The notes below the pieces were generated by a model. That model was not told the origin of the DNA, made no database searches, and was given only the letters and a program-made list of their open reading frames with translations. A program made the translations under genes and the position numbers. A stretch of DNA of 64,000 nt. Source: Limnochordales bacterium (lineage in GTDB: Bacteria; Bacillota; Limnochordia; Limnochordales; DUMU01). This document shows positions 26,560 through 36,850 of this stretch, one piece after another. Position 1 is the stretch's first letter. The number at the start of each line of letters is the position of its first letter. The stretch lies in NCBI GenBank assembly GCA_014896315.1, contig JADBKP010000007.1, positions 62,001-126,000 on the forward strand, read 5' to 3'.

Positions 26560-28559
26560 TGCCGGAGGATCGCACGCAGTCGTGCGCGCTACAGGAATTG
26601 GGCTGTCCGAGCTGTGCCGTCAGGAACGAGGAGGCGCTCCGGCCAGCAGGTCATCGTGTTCATGAGTCTCAGGATGATGAGGAGAAGATCGGTGCCCGCC
26701 GGATAGCTGAGATCGTGACGGCCGCCATCCTGTTTGTCGTTGGTATCGTGTTTAACGCACGGCTGCACGCTACACCGTACGCTGCGGCGGAGTGGGTCGT
26801 ACTGCTCACCGCCTACGTGCTCGTGGGCAGGCAGGTGGTCTGGGCGGCGGTCCGCAACGCATTCCGCGGGCGCCTTTTTGACGAGAACTTTCTGATGACG
26901 GTAGCAACCCTCGGGGCGATGGCCATCCACGAGCTGCCCGAGGCCGTCGGCGTCATGCTCTTCTTCGCCGTGGGGGAGCTGGTGCAGGACCTCGCCGTCG
27001 ACCGCTCCCGGCGTTCGATCCGGGCCCTAATAGACATCAGGCCGGACTACGCCAACGTCAAGAGAGGAGGGGAGACGGTCCGGGTGTCCCCAGAGTCGGT
27101 CGCAGTGGGCGAAGAGATAGTGGTGAGACCTGGCGAGAGGGTGCCCCTTGACGGAGAGGTGACGGACGGGACTTCCCTGGTGGATACCTCGGCCCTTACG
27201 GGGGAGTCGGTGCCGAGGCAGGTGGCTGCCGGTGACACCGTCCTGGCCGGTATGGTCAACACCCGGGGTCTCCTCACCATCAAGGTCACAAAGCCGTTTG
27301 GCGAATCTTCGGTCGCCAGGATCCTGGAGCTGGTAGAGAACGCCGCCGCACGGAAAGCCCCGACGGAACGGTTTATCACCACCTTCTCTCGCTATTACAC
27401 GCCGGTCGTGGTCCTGGCCGCCCTGAGCCTGGCGGTGATCCCGCCGCTGGTGCTGCCGGAGGCGACGTTGGCCGAGTGGCTCCGGCGGGCCCTGGTCCTG
27501 CTGGTGATCGCGTGCCCCTGCGCCCTGGTGATCTCCATTCCCCTGGGATACTTCGGCGGCATTGGCGGGGCGTCCCGGCGCGGGATTCTGGTCAAGGGGG
27601 CTAACTACCTGGACGCCCTGACGCGTCTGGACACAGTCGTCATGGACAAGACGGGAACCCTTACCCGGGGCGTCTTCAGGGTCGTGGAGGTCACCCCGGC
27701 CAACGGCTTCGGGCGAGAGCAGGTGCTGGACCTGGCGGCCCACGCCGAGGTGCACTCGCGTCACCCCATTGCGGCCTCTATCATCGAAGCGTACGGCCAT
27801 GCCGTCGACGAGAGGCGCGTCTCCAACTATGAGGAAGTCGCCGGGCACGGCATTCGGGCCAGCGTGGATGGAAAGCCCGTGATCGCGGGCAATGACCGCC
27901 TGCTTCATCGAGAGGGTATCGACCACGAGAGCTGCGATGCAGGGGGAACTGTGGTTTACGTAGGCGTAGACGGCGTCCTGGCGGGGCGTATCCTCATCGC
28001 TGACGAGATCAAGCCGGATGCCGGCCTGGCCATCCGTTCGCTCCGCCAGCTCGGTGTCCGCCGGCTGGTCATGCTGACCGGAGACGATCAGCGCACCGCC
28101 GAAAAGGTGGCACGGACTTTGGGAATTGACGAGGTCCGAGCCAACCTCCTCCCCGAGGACAAGGTGCAAGCCCTCGAAACCATCATGGAAGAGCAAAAGC
28201 GTAGGGGCTGCGCTGGTCGGACCGCCTTCGTCGGGGACGGCATCAACGACGCGCCAGTCTTGATGCGGGCCGATGTGGGGGTCGCGATGGGAGGGCTGGG
28301 GTCCGATGCGGCCATCGAAGCGGCAGACGTGGTCATCATGGACGATCAGCCCTCGAAGCTGGCTACCGCCGTCTCCATCGCTCGCAAAACGCGCCGTGTC
28401 GTCCAGCAAAACATCGCCCTGGCGCTGGGCGTCAAACTGGTCTTCATTCTGTTGGGGGCTGCGGGTGTTGCTACCCTATGGGAGGCGGTCTTTGCCGACG
28501 TCGGCGTCTCCCTCCTCGCGATTCTCAATGCGTCGCGTGTTCTGCGGGGTGGCCGTTGA
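26559..28559 (+). CDS. cadA: Cd(II)/Zn(II)/Pb(II) efflux P-type ATPase
   Basis: P1B-type heavy-metal pump in the inner membrane, 666 residues. Motifs in order: TGES (214-217), membrane metal site CPC (319-321, in ACPCALVISIP), phosphorylation site DKTGT (363-367), HP in HSRHPIAA, and the hinge GDGINDAPVL. The CPC form and the CadC-like partner support divalent soft metals rather than copper. The N-terminal metal-binding domain is reduced to LGCPSCAVRNEEALRPAGH followed by a His/Asp-containing stretch, far short of a full 70-residue HMA fold. ATG at 26559 overlaps the cadC stop, with AGGAGGAT upstream. Confidence 0.95.
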   Translation: MPEDRTQSCALQELGCPSCAVRNEEALRPAGHRVHESQDDEEKIGARRIAEIVTAAILFVVGIVFNARLHATPYAAAEWVVLLTAYVLVGRQVVWAAVRNAFRGRLFDENFLMTVATLGAMAIHELPEAVGVMLFFAVGELVQDLAVDRSRRSIRALIDIRPDYANVKRGGETVRVSPESVAVGEEIVVRPGERVPLDGEVTDGTSLVDTSALTGESVPRQVAAGDTVLAGMVNTRGLLTIKVTKPFGESSVARILELVENAAARKAPTERFITTFSRYYTPVVVLAALSLAVIPPLVLPEATLAEWLRRALVLLVIACPCALVISIPLGYFGGIGGASRRGILVKGANYLDALTRLDTVVMDKTGTLTRGVFRVVEVTPANGFGREQVLDLAAHAEVHSRHPIAASIIEAYGHAVDERRVSNYEEVAGHGIRASVDGKPVIAGNDRLLHREGIDHESCDAGGTVVYVGVDGVLAGRILIADEIKPDAGLAIRSLRQLGVRRLVMLTGDDQRTAEKVARTLGIDEVRANLLPEDKVQALETIMEEQKRRGCAGRTAFVGDGINDAPVLMRADVGVAMGGLGSDAAIEAADVVIMDDQPSKLATAVSIARKTRRVVQQNIALALGVKLVFILLGAAGVATLWEAVFADVGVSLLAILNASRVLRGGR

Positions 28560-28607
28560 GAAGCCTGGCACCTGCGGGGTGCTGCGCAAGAAAGGGAGCA
28601 AGAAAGG

Positions 28608-29543
28608 TCAGCGGGCGGCAGCAATACGCCGGCGGGCCAATTCACAATACTCTTCCGAGATGTCGTAGCCCACGTAGTGGCGACGGTTTTGGACGGCAGC
28701 GACACATGTCGTTCCCGAGCCGTTGAAAGGATCGAGCACCACGTCCCCCACATAGGAGAGCAGTTTGATGACTCGTGTCGCCAGTGCAAGCGGGAAAGGT
28801 GCAGGATGCCCCACACGTTTTGCCGATTCTGCCGGGATCTCCCAGACAGATAGCGTGGCTGCCATAAACTCTTCGGGGGTAATGTCGCTTTCACCCTTGT
28901 CCGGGCGGCTAAACTCTCCTTTGCTGAAGACCAGCAGGGACTCATGAATATCACGAAATCGGGGAGCCCTGGCCGAACACCAGGAACCCCACGCGCACGA
29001 ACCGTTGGCTCCCTGCCCTTTTTGCCAGATAATTGTTCCAACGGGCAGAAAACCAATCTCCATGTGGATGGCATAGAAGTAGGCGTCAAGCGGGATGTAG
29101 GGCTTGCGGCCCAGGTTGGCGATGTTGATTACGTACCTGCCGCCCGGTCGGAGAACACGGTACACTTCCGCGGCGACGTTGCGTATCAGTACGAGGTATT
29201 CATCGAGTCGGAGGTCCCGGTCAAAATCCTTTCCTGAGTTATAAGGCGGTGAGGTGAAAGCCAACGCTACCGCCTCGTCCGGGATCTCCACCATTCTTTC
29301 GGCCGTGTGGCAGTAGATCCGATCGGCCCATTCTTCCAGGGGCCGGGGCGGTACGGAGAGGGGAGCAGGCTCCGGCGGGGCATCCGGGGACCGCGGCGCA
29401 ACCATGTCCGAAGCCTTGAGTTCTACTCTCAAAGCAGGCAATCCCGCATACAGCTTGCGGCCGTAGAACCTGGATGCGTCGTGGCTCTCCCGCCGGGAAG
29501 CACCGAAAGAGTAGGTCTGCGTCTTATTTCTCGCCATCATCAC
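28608..29543 (-). CDS. Beta-class DNA methyltransferase, probably N4-cytosine, orphan
   Basis: S-adenosylmethionine-dependent DNA amino-methyltransferase of 311 residues. The catalytic motif IV reads [12 protein letters not shown] (about residue 95) and precedes the AdoMet-binding DPFNGSGTT (about residue 275), the beta-class order; SPPY favours N4-cytosine over N6-adenine. The N-terminus ([18 protein letters not shown]) is basic. No restriction endonuclease gene is nearby, so it looks like an orphan. The start (GTG 29543 or the ATG codons just after) lies inside the last 20 nt of metH, implying coupled translation with the enzyme that regenerates methionine. Confidence 0.9.
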   Translation of the reverse strand: MMMARNKTQTYSFGASRRESHDASRFYGRKLYAGLPALRVELKASDMVAPRSPDAPPEPAPLSVPPRPLEEWADRIYCHTAERMVEIPDEAVALAFTSPPYNSGKDFDRDLRLDEYLVLIRNVAAEVYRVLRPGGRYVINIANLGRKPYIPLDAYFYAIHMEIGFLPVGTIIWQKGQGANGSCAWGSWCSARAPRFRDIHESLLVFSKGEFSRPDKGESDITPEEFMAATLSVWEIPAESAKRVGHPAPFPLALATRVIKLLSYVGDVVLDPFNGSGTTCVAAVQNRRHYVGYDISEEYCELARRRIAAAR

Positions 29544-32500
29544 TGCTCACCCTGGCGTCGAAGTAGCGACAGGCCGGATGGTGGAAGACCATAGCGCTGA
29601 CCGAAGCCTCCGGATCCATCATGAAACCATCCGTAAGTTGGATACCGATCTCCTCGGGACGCAGCAGGCGGAAGAGCACCTGCTGCTGGGCTAGATCCGG
29701 GCAAGCCGGGTAGCCGAAGGAGTAACGGCGGCCGCGATACTTTGCCTGGAACCGGTCCTTCATGGTCATGCCGGGCGGATCGGGAAAGCCCCACCACGCC
29801 CTGATCTTGCTGTGCAGCCACTCACAAGTCGCCTCGGCGGTCTCAAGAGCCAGCGCCTGCAGGGCGTGACTGCGCAGAAGCTCACCCTTCTCCCGCCATT
29901 CGGCAGCAACCCTGGCAATCCCTTTGCCGGCGGTAACCGCCAGCAGGCAGATAGTGTCGCGAGGAGCAGCATCCGAGGGCCGGATGTAATCGGCCAGGCA
30001 GAGCCCGCCGGCGCCGGGCTGTCGCGGGAAGGTCAGGGTCGCTATAATCCGGTCGGTTCCCGGTTCGTACAGATGAATTGTCTCCTTCTCACTCGCTGCG
30101 GGGAAGAACTGCCAGACCGCGCTAACCTGCATCAGCCCCCGGCGACACTCCTCTTTGATCTCCTCAATCAACCTCTCCAGCTCGGCGGCCCGGGCATCAC
30201 CTGCGGCACGAGCCTTCCCGAAGTTGATGCGCAGCCCAAGGTGCCGATTGTAGAGCATCACGGGGTTGATGAAGGGCCAGACCTCATCAGGGTCGATCTG
30301 GTGCAGGACGTGTCTTTGCAGATCGGGCGGCTCGGGCACGGTTTCCAGGATAGGAACCGGGCGAGAAGAAGAGATAGGCGCCCCGGCGGGCGTGGCGGTA
30401 GGTGTGGCGGCCGTTCCCTCTTCCGCCGCTCCCCGACTCGCCGCCGGCGCAGCGGACCGGGCTGCCAGGTCCTCCTCCTGCAGCCGGCGGGCAAGCTGCT
30501 GCCGCCCCTCCTTGGAGATAATCTGATTGGCCAGCTCCAGTCCTTGCATGGCGTCGGCGGCGTACGCCACCAGGCCCGGGTACTCGGGGGCGATCCGTTT
30601 ACGAACAAAGCCGTTGGTCAGGGCCGCCCCACCCACCAGGAGAGGGATATCGATGCCGGCCCGGGCCAGCTCTCTTGCCGTTACCACCATCTGCTCCGCC
30701 GACTTGACCAGAAGACCTGAGAGCCCCACTATGTCGGGGCGATGCGTCCTGATGGCGGCAATCAACTCGCCGGGCGCAACTTTCGTTCCCAGGTCGATCA
30801 CCTGGTAGCCGTTGTTGCTCAGGATGATGTGTACCAGGTTCTTGCCGATGTCGTGGACGTCGCCTTTGACGGTGGCCAGCAGCACCTTCCCCTTCACCGC
30901 CGCCCCGTCCGACTCCATGAACTGCTCAAGGTAGGCGACGGCCGCCTTCATCACCTCGGCACTTTGCAGCACCTCAGCCACGATCAACTGGTTGTTCTTG
31001 AAGAGTCGCCCCACTTCATCCATGCCGGCCATCAACGGCCCGTTGATTATCTCCAGAGGCGTTGCCCCTTCTTTCAGTTTGTGGTCGAGATCTTCCAGCA
31101 GGCCTTCTTTGGTGCCTTCCACGATATAGCGGGCAAGCCTTTCATCTACGCTGAGGGCGGAGAGGTCTGCCGCTGAACTGGAAGCCGGATGTCGCCTGCC
31201 GCCGCTGACCGGGTGAGCCGTCCGTTCACGAAAGTAGGCGACAAAGGCGGCCACCGCAGCCTCGCTTTCTGCAGGTGGCGAGAAGAGCACCGCCTCCGCC
31301 AGCTGGCGCTCCTTTTCCGGGATACCGGCATACCGGTACAGCTTCTCCGGGTTGACGATGGCCAGGTCAAGCCCGGCCTGGGTGGCGTGGTAGAGGAAGA
31401 CGGAGTTGACCACTTCGCGCCCTGCCGGCGGCAATCCGAACGAGACGTTGCTGATCCCAAGGATGGTCTTGCAGTGCGGAAACTCCTGCTTGAGGCGGCG
31501 GATTGCCTCCACGGTCTCCCGGGCCGAACCGGCATACTCCCTGTCACCGGCAGCAGCGGGAAAGGTGAGCGGGTCGAAGATGATGTCCGAGGGCGCAACG
31601 CCGTACTTCTCTACCAGTAATTCGTATGAACGGCGGGCTATTGCCAGCTTCCGTTCACAGGTGACTGCCATTCCCTGCTCGTCGATACAGCCGACCACAA
31701 GGGCGGCACCAAAGCGGCGGGCAAGCGGTACGACCTCGCGGAAGCGCTGCTCCCCGTCTTCAAGGTTGACGGAGTTGATGATCGCCTTCCCCTGGCAGTA
31801 GGTGAGCGCCCGCTCGATCACCCGCGGATTGGTGGAGTCGATCATGAGCGGGACTTTCACCTTCTTTATTACTTCGGCCAGGAAGGCTTCCATGTCGGCC
31901 CCTTCATCCCGGTCGGGGTTGGCCAGGCAGATGTCGATCACCTGCGCCCCGGCCCGCACCTGGCGGCGGGCTATTTCGCTTGCCTCGGCAAACTTGCCGG
32001 CAGCGATGAGGTCACGGAACTGGCGGGAGCCGACAACATTAGTCCGCTCGCCGACGAGCACCGGCCGGTTACTCTCCTCGATCTCCAGGTTCTCCAGGCC
32101 GGAGACGAAGGTGCGGGTGCGGGCGAGGACGTCGGCGGGCGGGCGGCGGGGCGGGCGCGGACGGGAGTTGACCAGCTCGACCAGGGCCTGGATATGAGCA
32201 GGAGTTGTGCCGCAGCAGCCGCCGATGACATTGACCCAGCCTTCGTCCAGGAAGCGGTCCATGGTCCGGGCCATCATCTCCGGGGTCAGGGGGTAGCGAC
32301 CCTCTTCATCGGGCAGGCCCGCATTGGGCACACAGGCCACGGGGAAGCGGGCCAGGCCGGCCATGGCCCGCAGGTGATCGGTCATGAGATCCGGGCCTGT
32401 AGCACAGTTTAAGCCGATGTAGAGCAGGTCGGCATGCTCAAGGCTGGTGACCAGCGCCTCGACCGTCTGGCCGGCCAGCATCGTGCCTGACGGCTCGATG

Positions 32501-33141
32501 GTGACCGAAACGGCGACCGGGACCGCTTCGCTCAGCTCCCGGTTTAGCCTGTCGATGGCTATCAGCCCCGCCTTAATATTGCGGGTATCCTGGCCGGTCT
32601 CCAGAAGCAGGTAGTCGACACCACCCGCCACCAGCGCCCGGGCCTGCTCGTAGTAGTTGTCGACCAGTTCATCGAAGGTAACGCCGCCGGTGACCGAAAT
32701 GGCCCGCGTAGTCGGTCCCATCGAGCCAGCCACGAAGCGGGGCTTGCTCGGAGTGCGACGGGTGTATTCATCGGCAACTTCCCGGGCGAGGGCGGCGGCA
32801 GCCCGGGTGATCTCGAAGGCACGGTCTGCCAGCCCGTACTCGGCTAGCACAACCCGGGTTGAACCAAAGGTGTTGGTCTCGATGATGTCCGCGCCGGCTT
32901 CCAGGTAGGAACGGTGGATATCCCGGATGACCTCCGGCCGGGTCAGCACCAGAACCTCGTTACAGCCCTCATACAGGGGGCCGCCGAAGTCGGCCGCGCT
33001 CAACCCCCGCCGCTGAATCTCCGTCCCCATCGCCCCATCGAGGACGAGGACGCGCTCGGCCAGGAGTTGTCTGAGCAACTGGCGACGTTCTCGGGCCGGT
33101 CTGGTCCTGCCTTCTCTCAACATCTGCCGCGTCACCCCCAT
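29524..33141 (-). CDS. metH: Cobalamin-dependent methionine synthase
   Basis: Full-length MetH that transfers methyl from methyltetrahydrofolate through cobalamin to homocysteine. Numbering is from the longest frame (33189). Domains in order: homocysteine/zinc domain (about 45-345) with C262 in GLNC and C325-C326 in GGCCGT; pterin domain (about 365-640) with GERTNVVGS; cobalamin cap and Rossmann domain (about 670-880) with DVHDIG and axial H779; a low-complexity Ala/Pro linker; and the AdoMet activation domain (about 970-1215) with [11 protein letters not shown]. The ATG at 33141, following CAGGGGG, is preferred over a TTG at 33189 that has no ribosome binding site. It lies in line behind the E1-E2 genes. 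Confidence 0.94.
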   Translation of the reverse strand: MGVTRQMLREGRTRPARERRQLLRQLLAERVLVLDGAMGTEIQRRGLSAADFGGPLYEGCNEVLVLTRPEVIRDIHRSYLEAGADIIETNTFGSTRVVLAEYGLADRAFEITRAAAALAREVADEYTRRTPSKPRFVAGSMGPTTRAISVTGGVTFDELVDNYYEQARALVAGGVDYLLLETGQDTRNIKAGLIAIDRLNRELSEAVPVAVSVTIEPSGTMLAGQTVEALVTSLEHADLLYIGLNCATGPDLMTDHLRAMAGLARFPVACVPNAGLPDEEGRYPLTPEMMARTMDRFLDEGWVNVIGGCCGTTPAHIQALVELVNSRPRPPRRPPADVLARTRTFVSGLENLEIEESNRPVLVGERTNVVGSRQFRDLIAAGKFAEASEIARRQVRAGAQVIDICLANPDRDEGADMEAFLAEVIKKVKVPLMIDSTNPRVIERALTYCQGKAIINSVNLEDGEQRFREVVPLARRFGAALVVGCIDEQGMAVTCERKLAIARRSYELLVEKYGVAPSDIIFDPLTFPAAAGDREYAGSARETVEAIRRLKQEFPHCKTILGISNVSFGLPPAGREVVNSVFLYHATQAGLDLAIVNPEKLYRYAGIPEKERQLAEAVLFSPPAESEAAVAAFVAYFRERTAHPVSGGRRHPASSSAADLSALSVDERLARYIVEGTKEGLLEDLDHKLKEGATPLEIINGPLMAGMDEVGRLFKNNQLIVAEVLQSAEVMKAAVAYLEQFMESDGAAVKGKVLLATVKGDVHDIGKNLVHIILSNNGYQVIDLGTKVAPGELIAAIRTHRPDIVGLSGLLVKSAEQMVVTARELARAGIDIPLLVGGAALTNGFVRKRIAPEYPGLVAYAADAMQGLELANQIISKEGRQQLARRLQEEDLAARSAAPAASRGAAEEGTAATPTATPAGAPISSSRPVPILETVPEPPDLQRHVLHQIDPDEVWPFINPVMLYNRHLGLRINFGKARAAGDARAAELERLIEEIKEECRRGLMQVSAVWQFFPAASEKETIHLYEPGTDRIIATLTFPRQPGAGGLCLADYIRPSDAAPRDTICLLAVTAGKGIARVAAEWREKGELLRSHALQALALETAEATCEWLHSKIRAWWGFPDPPGMTMKDRFQAKYRGRRYSFGYPACPDLAQQQVLFRLLRPEEIGIQLTDGFMMDPEASVSAMVFHHPACRYFDARVSSDDGEK

Positions 33142-33217
33142 CGCCCCCTGGCCTTCATCCTTTGAGGGTAGCCGAAACCCTACCCGCAAGCAAGGGAAAG
33201 GCTCACTCTAAAGCTCC

Positions 33218-34546
33218 CTAAAGCTCTGGCATGAAGATCAGGGCCGGATGCTCCAGGTAAAGCCGCAGGTCTCTGAGAAAGCGGAGCGCATCCGCCCCAT
33301 CCACCACCCGGTGGTCAAAGGTGAGCACCAGGTTGAGCATCTGGCCCACCGCTACCTGCTCGCCCCTCGCCACCGGCCGCCTTCGAATGCGGTGAACAGC
33401 AAGGATTGCCACTTCCGGATGCCGGATGATGGGGACGGACCAGACCCCGCCGAGCGAACCGACGTTGGTGATGGTGAACGTGCCGTTTTGCATCTCCCGG
33501 TGCTCGAGCTGCTGCCGACGGGCCGCTGATGCCAGCCGCTCGATCTCTGCCGCCAGACCCCAGAGGTCGAGGGTGTCTGCCGCCTTGATCACCGGCACGA
33601 GCAGCCCGCCGGGAGTATCGGTGGCGATGCCGATGTTGTACTCATAGTGAAGGATTATCTCCTGCCGCTCGTCGTCCAGGCTGGCATTCAGGTAGGGATG
33701 TTTCTTCAACGCCCGCACGGCGGCCATGATGATGAAGGGCAGATAAGTCAGCTTGACCCCGCGGGCGTCCGCCCGGGGCAGGAGGATCTCACGCAGGCGG
33801 ACGAGCTCACCCACCTCGACTTCGTCCATGACGGCGGCATGGGGAGCGGTGTAGAAGGAACGAGCCATGTTGAGGGCTGTCGCCCGCCGGATTCCCCTAA
33901 GCGGCACTCGTTCCGGCCGGCGGCCTGCTTCGCTGGCCGCCCGCAGGACGTCCGGCTGGGTGACGCGGCCGGCCGGGCCCGTCCCTGCCACGGCTGTGAT
34001 GTCAACGCCCAGGTCACGGGCAAGGCGGCGGACGTGGGGGACGGCCTGGCTTCGGGCCTGCTCCGAAGCGATCTGCTGCTCGCTTTGGCCCGCTTCGGGC
34101 TCAGTCACTAGCTGCGGCCCGGGCTGCACCGGCGGCCCGAGACTAAAGGCCGCCCGGTCAAGGGGTGGCCGGGGCTCGGACGCCGGCTCGGGCCCGGGCC
34201 CGGGCGCCGACTCATCCTCGGCCTCGAGCTGGGGCCCGGGCAAGGGCATGGACTCCGCCTCAGCCCCGCCGCCCGACCCGGAGCTGCTGCTCAGTGCCGC
34301 CGGCATCGACTCGACCTCAAACACCAGGAGCGGCTGCCCGACCTGCACCACCGCTCCTTCGGCTGCCAGAAGTTCTACCACTTTACCTTTCACCGGCGAC
34401 GGGATCTCGGCGATCGCCTTGTCCGTCTCTATCTCTGCCACTATCTGATCCTCGGTGACCTCTTCACCCGGCCGGACCAGCCAGGAGACCACCTCGGCCT
34501 CGTAGATCCCCTCCCCCAGGTCGGGAAGGCGAAACTCCCAGCGCAT
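33218..34546 (-). CDS. 2-Oxoacid dehydrogenase E2 (dihydrolipoyl acyltransferase)
   Basis: Core acyltransferase of a pyruvate or branched-chain 2-oxoacid dehydrogenase complex, 442 residues. One lipoyl domain (residues 1-78) carries the lipoylated lysine K43 in ETDKAIAEI; an acidic, Pro-rich linker follows; the E1/E3-binding domain (about 168-205) reads VRRLARDLGVDITAVAGTG; the catalytic domain ends with HRVVDGADALRFL, containing the HxxxDG active site. AGAAGGAGG precedes the ATG. It is 71 nt downstream of the fused E1 gene. No E3 (lipoamide dehydrogenase) gene is in the window. Sequence alone does not settle the substrate. Confidence 0.93.
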   Translation of the reverse strand: MRWEFRLPDLGEGIYEAEVVSWLVRPGEEVTEDQIVAEIETDKAIAEIPSPVKGKVVELLAAEGAVVQVGQPLLVFEVESMPAALSSSSGSGGGAEAESMPLPGPQLEAEDESAPGPGPEPASEPRPPLDRAAFSLGPPVQPGPQLVTEPEAGQSEQQIASEQARSQAVPHVRRLARDLGVDITAVAGTGPAGRVTQPDVLRAASEAGRRPERVPLRGIRRATALNMARSFYTAPHAAVMDEVEVGELVRLREILLPRADARGVKLTYLPFIIMAAVRALKKHPYLNASLDDERQEIILHYEYNIGIATDTPGGLLVPVIKAADTLDLWGLAAEIERLASAARRQQLEHREMQNGTFTITNVGSLGGVWSVPIIRHPEVAILAVHRIRRRPVARGEQVAVGQMLNLVLTFDHRVVDGADALRFLRDLRLYLEHPALIFMPEL

Positions 34547-34580
34547 CCGCCTGCCTCCTTCTGTGTGGGTTCAACCGGTT

Positions 34581-34611
34581 CACCTGAAGCACCTGAAGCA
34601 CCTGAAGCACC
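34581..34611. repeat. Short tandem repeat of a 9-mer between E1 and E2 genes
   Basis: CACCTGAAG is repeated three times head to tail (34581-34607) with a partial fourth copy (CACC). It sits in the 71-bp gap between the fused E1 gene and the E2 gene. Similar two- to three-copy 9-mer duplications occur elsewhere in this window. Confidence 0.85.
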
Positions 34612-34617
34612 CAAACA

Positions 34618-36798
34618 TCAACCGCTAACCGCCCGCTCCAGCGCCGCCACGATCCGCTCCACCGACGGAAGCTGTTCTTCCTCGAGCCGGGCGAGCGGGA
34701 CGGGGATGTCCCAACCCGCCACCAGCACAGGCGGCGATTCCAGATAGTAGAGGGCTTCCTGGGCGACCCGGCTGATGATCTCGCTGCCAAAACCCCCGGT
34801 CCGCCAGGCCTCCTGCACCACCACCAGCCGTCCCGTACGGCGCACCGAGCGCAGCACGGTCTCCTCATCCCAGGGTTTCAGACTGCGCAGGTCAATCACT
34901 TCCGCGCTGATTGATGCCCGCCTCTCTGCTTCCCGGCTCGCTGCCAGCGCCGTGTGCAGGGCCGCCCCCCAGCTTACCAGCGTCACGTCGCTGCCCGGCC
35001 TCACCACACGGGCCTTACCTATCGGCACGGTGTACCAGCCTGCGGGGATCTCCTGGCGGAACGCACGGTAGAGCCGCTTCGGTTCAAAGAAAATGACGGG
35101 ATCATCCTGCTCCAGCGCTGCCAGGAGCAGCCCTTTGGCGTCGTAGGGGGTAGAAGGTATGACCACCTGCAAACCCGGCATGTGGGCAAAGAGCGCCTCC
35201 GGCGCTTCCGAATGGTGTTCAGGCGCATGCACGCCCCCTCCATGCGGGATGCGGATGATGACGGGCGCACCGTACCGCCCCCGTGAACGGTTGCGGAGCC
35301 TTGCCACCTGCGTGACGATCTGGTCGAAGCAAAGATAGGAGAAGCCCTCAAACTGAATCTCAGCGATAGGGCGCAACCCGAAGGCGGCCATACCCAGGGC
35401 GGTGCCGACAATGGCAGATTCCGCCAGTGGGGTGTCAAGCACCCTATCCGGACCGAACTCCTGCCAGAGCCCTTCGGTAACCCGGAAAACCCCTCCATTG
35501 CGACCGATATCCTGGCCCATGAGTATTACCCGGGGGTTGGTCTGCAAAGCCAGGCGCAGAGCTTGGTTGATAGCTTCTACCATGTTGAGCCCCGAGTTGG
35601 GAGTGCCGTTCACACTGACCGGGTGGCTGGTGGTGGCCAAGTCCTGCCGGTCCCCAGCCACCGCACCTCGCAGATACTCTTCCTGCTGGCGGGCGAGATA
35701 CTCGGGCTGGCGGGCAAAGACGAAGGAGAAGATGCTGGCGGCCGTCGCTCTCCTGTCCTTTTCTACCCCCAGATGATAGGCTTCCGCCGCCGCCACCTCG
35801 GCCTGCACTTCCTCCAGGGCCCAAGCCCGGGCCTCTTCCTCATCCTGCTCCGACCAGAGCCCTTGCCTTTCCAGAAAACGTCGCAGCCTCAGGAGCGGGT
35901 CGCGTTCCTCCCGCCAGAGCTTCTCCTCATCACATTGCCGATACCGCCGGGGATCGTCGGCGGTCGTGTGCGGCCCGACCCGGTACGTCACCGCCTCAAT
36001 CAGCGTCGGCCCTTCTCCCGACCGGGCCCGCAAAAGCGCCCGGGAGACGGCGGCATAGACGGCCAGGACATCGTTACCGTCCACCCGCTCTCCCGGAATG
36101 CCGTAGGCCACTGCCTTCTGCGCCAACGTGGGGCTGGCAGTCTGCTGCGTGCAGCGGAGACTGATGGCATACTGGTTGTTCTGGCAGAAAAGAACTGCCG
36201 GAGCGCGGTACACTCCGGCAAAGTTGCAGGCCTCATGAAAGTCGCCTTCTGAAGTCGCACCGTCGCCAAAGTAAATGAGAACTGCCTTCCCATCCTCAAG
36301 CAGGCGGGTGGCCATGGCCATACCGACGCCGTGGGGAATCTGATCGCCGATGGAGACGGCCGTGCTGAAAACGCGAACATCCGGCGGTATGTTGTTTCCC
36401 TCTTCGTGGCCCATCCAGTAAAGCAGCGTGTAGCGGAAGGGAAGGCCATGGATCCGGGCGGCAAGATGTTCACGAAACGAAGGGATAAGCCATTCGTCCG
36501 GATGCAGAGCATAGGCGCTGCCGGCCTGAGCCGCCTCCTGGCCAAGCAACGGTGGATAGGTCCCCATCCGTCCCTGCCGCTGCAGTGCAACAGCCCGCTG
36601 ATCAAAGAGACGTCCCAAAACCATCAGGCGGTAGAGCTTGCGCCAATCATCAGGAGTGAGCCCAGGCGGCAGCTGGCCTACCACCTCTCCTTGCGGGGAC
36701 AGCACTTGTTGAACGGGAAAAGCGGCGGCGAAATCGCCTCCACTTCTGATCTCATATCCTGCATACTGATCCGCCGAAGAGATGCTGACACGCTCCAT
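34618..36798 (-). CDS. Fused E1 alpha-beta subunit of 2-oxoacid dehydrogenase
   Basis: Thiamine-diphosphate-dependent decarboxylase in which the alpha and beta subunits, normally two proteins, are one chain of about 726 residues. The alpha half (about 30-370) has YPPLLGQEAAQAGSA, the TPP-binding GDGATSEGDFHEACNFAG and HTTADDPRRYR; the beta half (about 400-726) has LMGQDIGRNGGVFR, DTPLAESAIVGTALGMA and PHGGGVHAPEHHSEAPEA. The subunit junction is a charged segment near 370-400. Frame opens with GTG at 36807; ATG at 36798 is better spaced from GGGAG. A 15-bp palindrome lies 53 nt upstream. The H-x-E-rich beta motif is shared by pyruvate and branched-chain enzymes. Confidence 0.93.
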   Translation of the reverse strand: MERVSISSADQYAGYEIRSGGDFAAAFPVQQVLSPQGEVVGQLPPGLTPDDWRKLYRLMVLGRLFDQRAVALQRQGRMGTYPPLLGQEAAQAGSAYALHPDEWLIPSFREHLAARIHGLPFRYTLLYWMGHEEGNNIPPDVRVFSTAVSIGDQIPHGVGMAMATRLLEDGKAVLIYFGDGATSEGDFHEACNFAGVYRAPAVLFCQNNQYAISLRCTQQTASPTLAQKAVAYGIPGERVDGNDVLAVYAAVSRALLRARSGEGPTLIEAVTYRVGPHTTADDPRRYRQCDEEKLWREERDPLLRLRRFLERQGLWSEQDEEEARAWALEEVQAEVAAAEAYHLGVEKDRRATAASIFSFVFARQPEYLARQQEEYLRGAVAGDRQDLATTSHPVSVNGTPNSGLNMVEAINQALRLALQTNPRVILMGQDIGRNGGVFRVTEGLWQEFGPDRVLDTPLAESAIVGTALGMAAFGLRPIAEIQFEGFSYLCFDQIVTQVARLRNRSRGRYGAPVIIRIPHGGGVHAPEHHSEAPEALFAHMPGLQVVIPSTPYDAKGLLLAALEQDDPVIFFEPKRLYRAFRQEIPAGWYTVPIGKARVVRPGSDVTLVSWGAALHTALAASREAERRASISAEVIDLRSLKPWDEETVLRSVRRTGRLVVVQEAWRTGGFGSEIISRVAQEALYYLESPPVLVAGWDIPVPLARLEEEQLPSVERIVAALERAVSG

Positions 36799-36850
36799 CC
36801 GTCTCACTCCCGCCTGCCATAAGTTGATTCCCGTTCTACAGTCTGCGTTT

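Noticed and set aside
27027-28409. 460-codon open frame antisense to the cadA gene
   Set aside because: It mirrors the codon pattern of cadA in G+C-rich DNA, has no ribosome binding site or family resemblance, and the plus-strand gene has all P-type ATPase motifs.
34581-34611. Possible CRISPR-like repeat
   Set aside because: The three copies are head to tail with no spacers and only 9 bp long; no cas gene is near.
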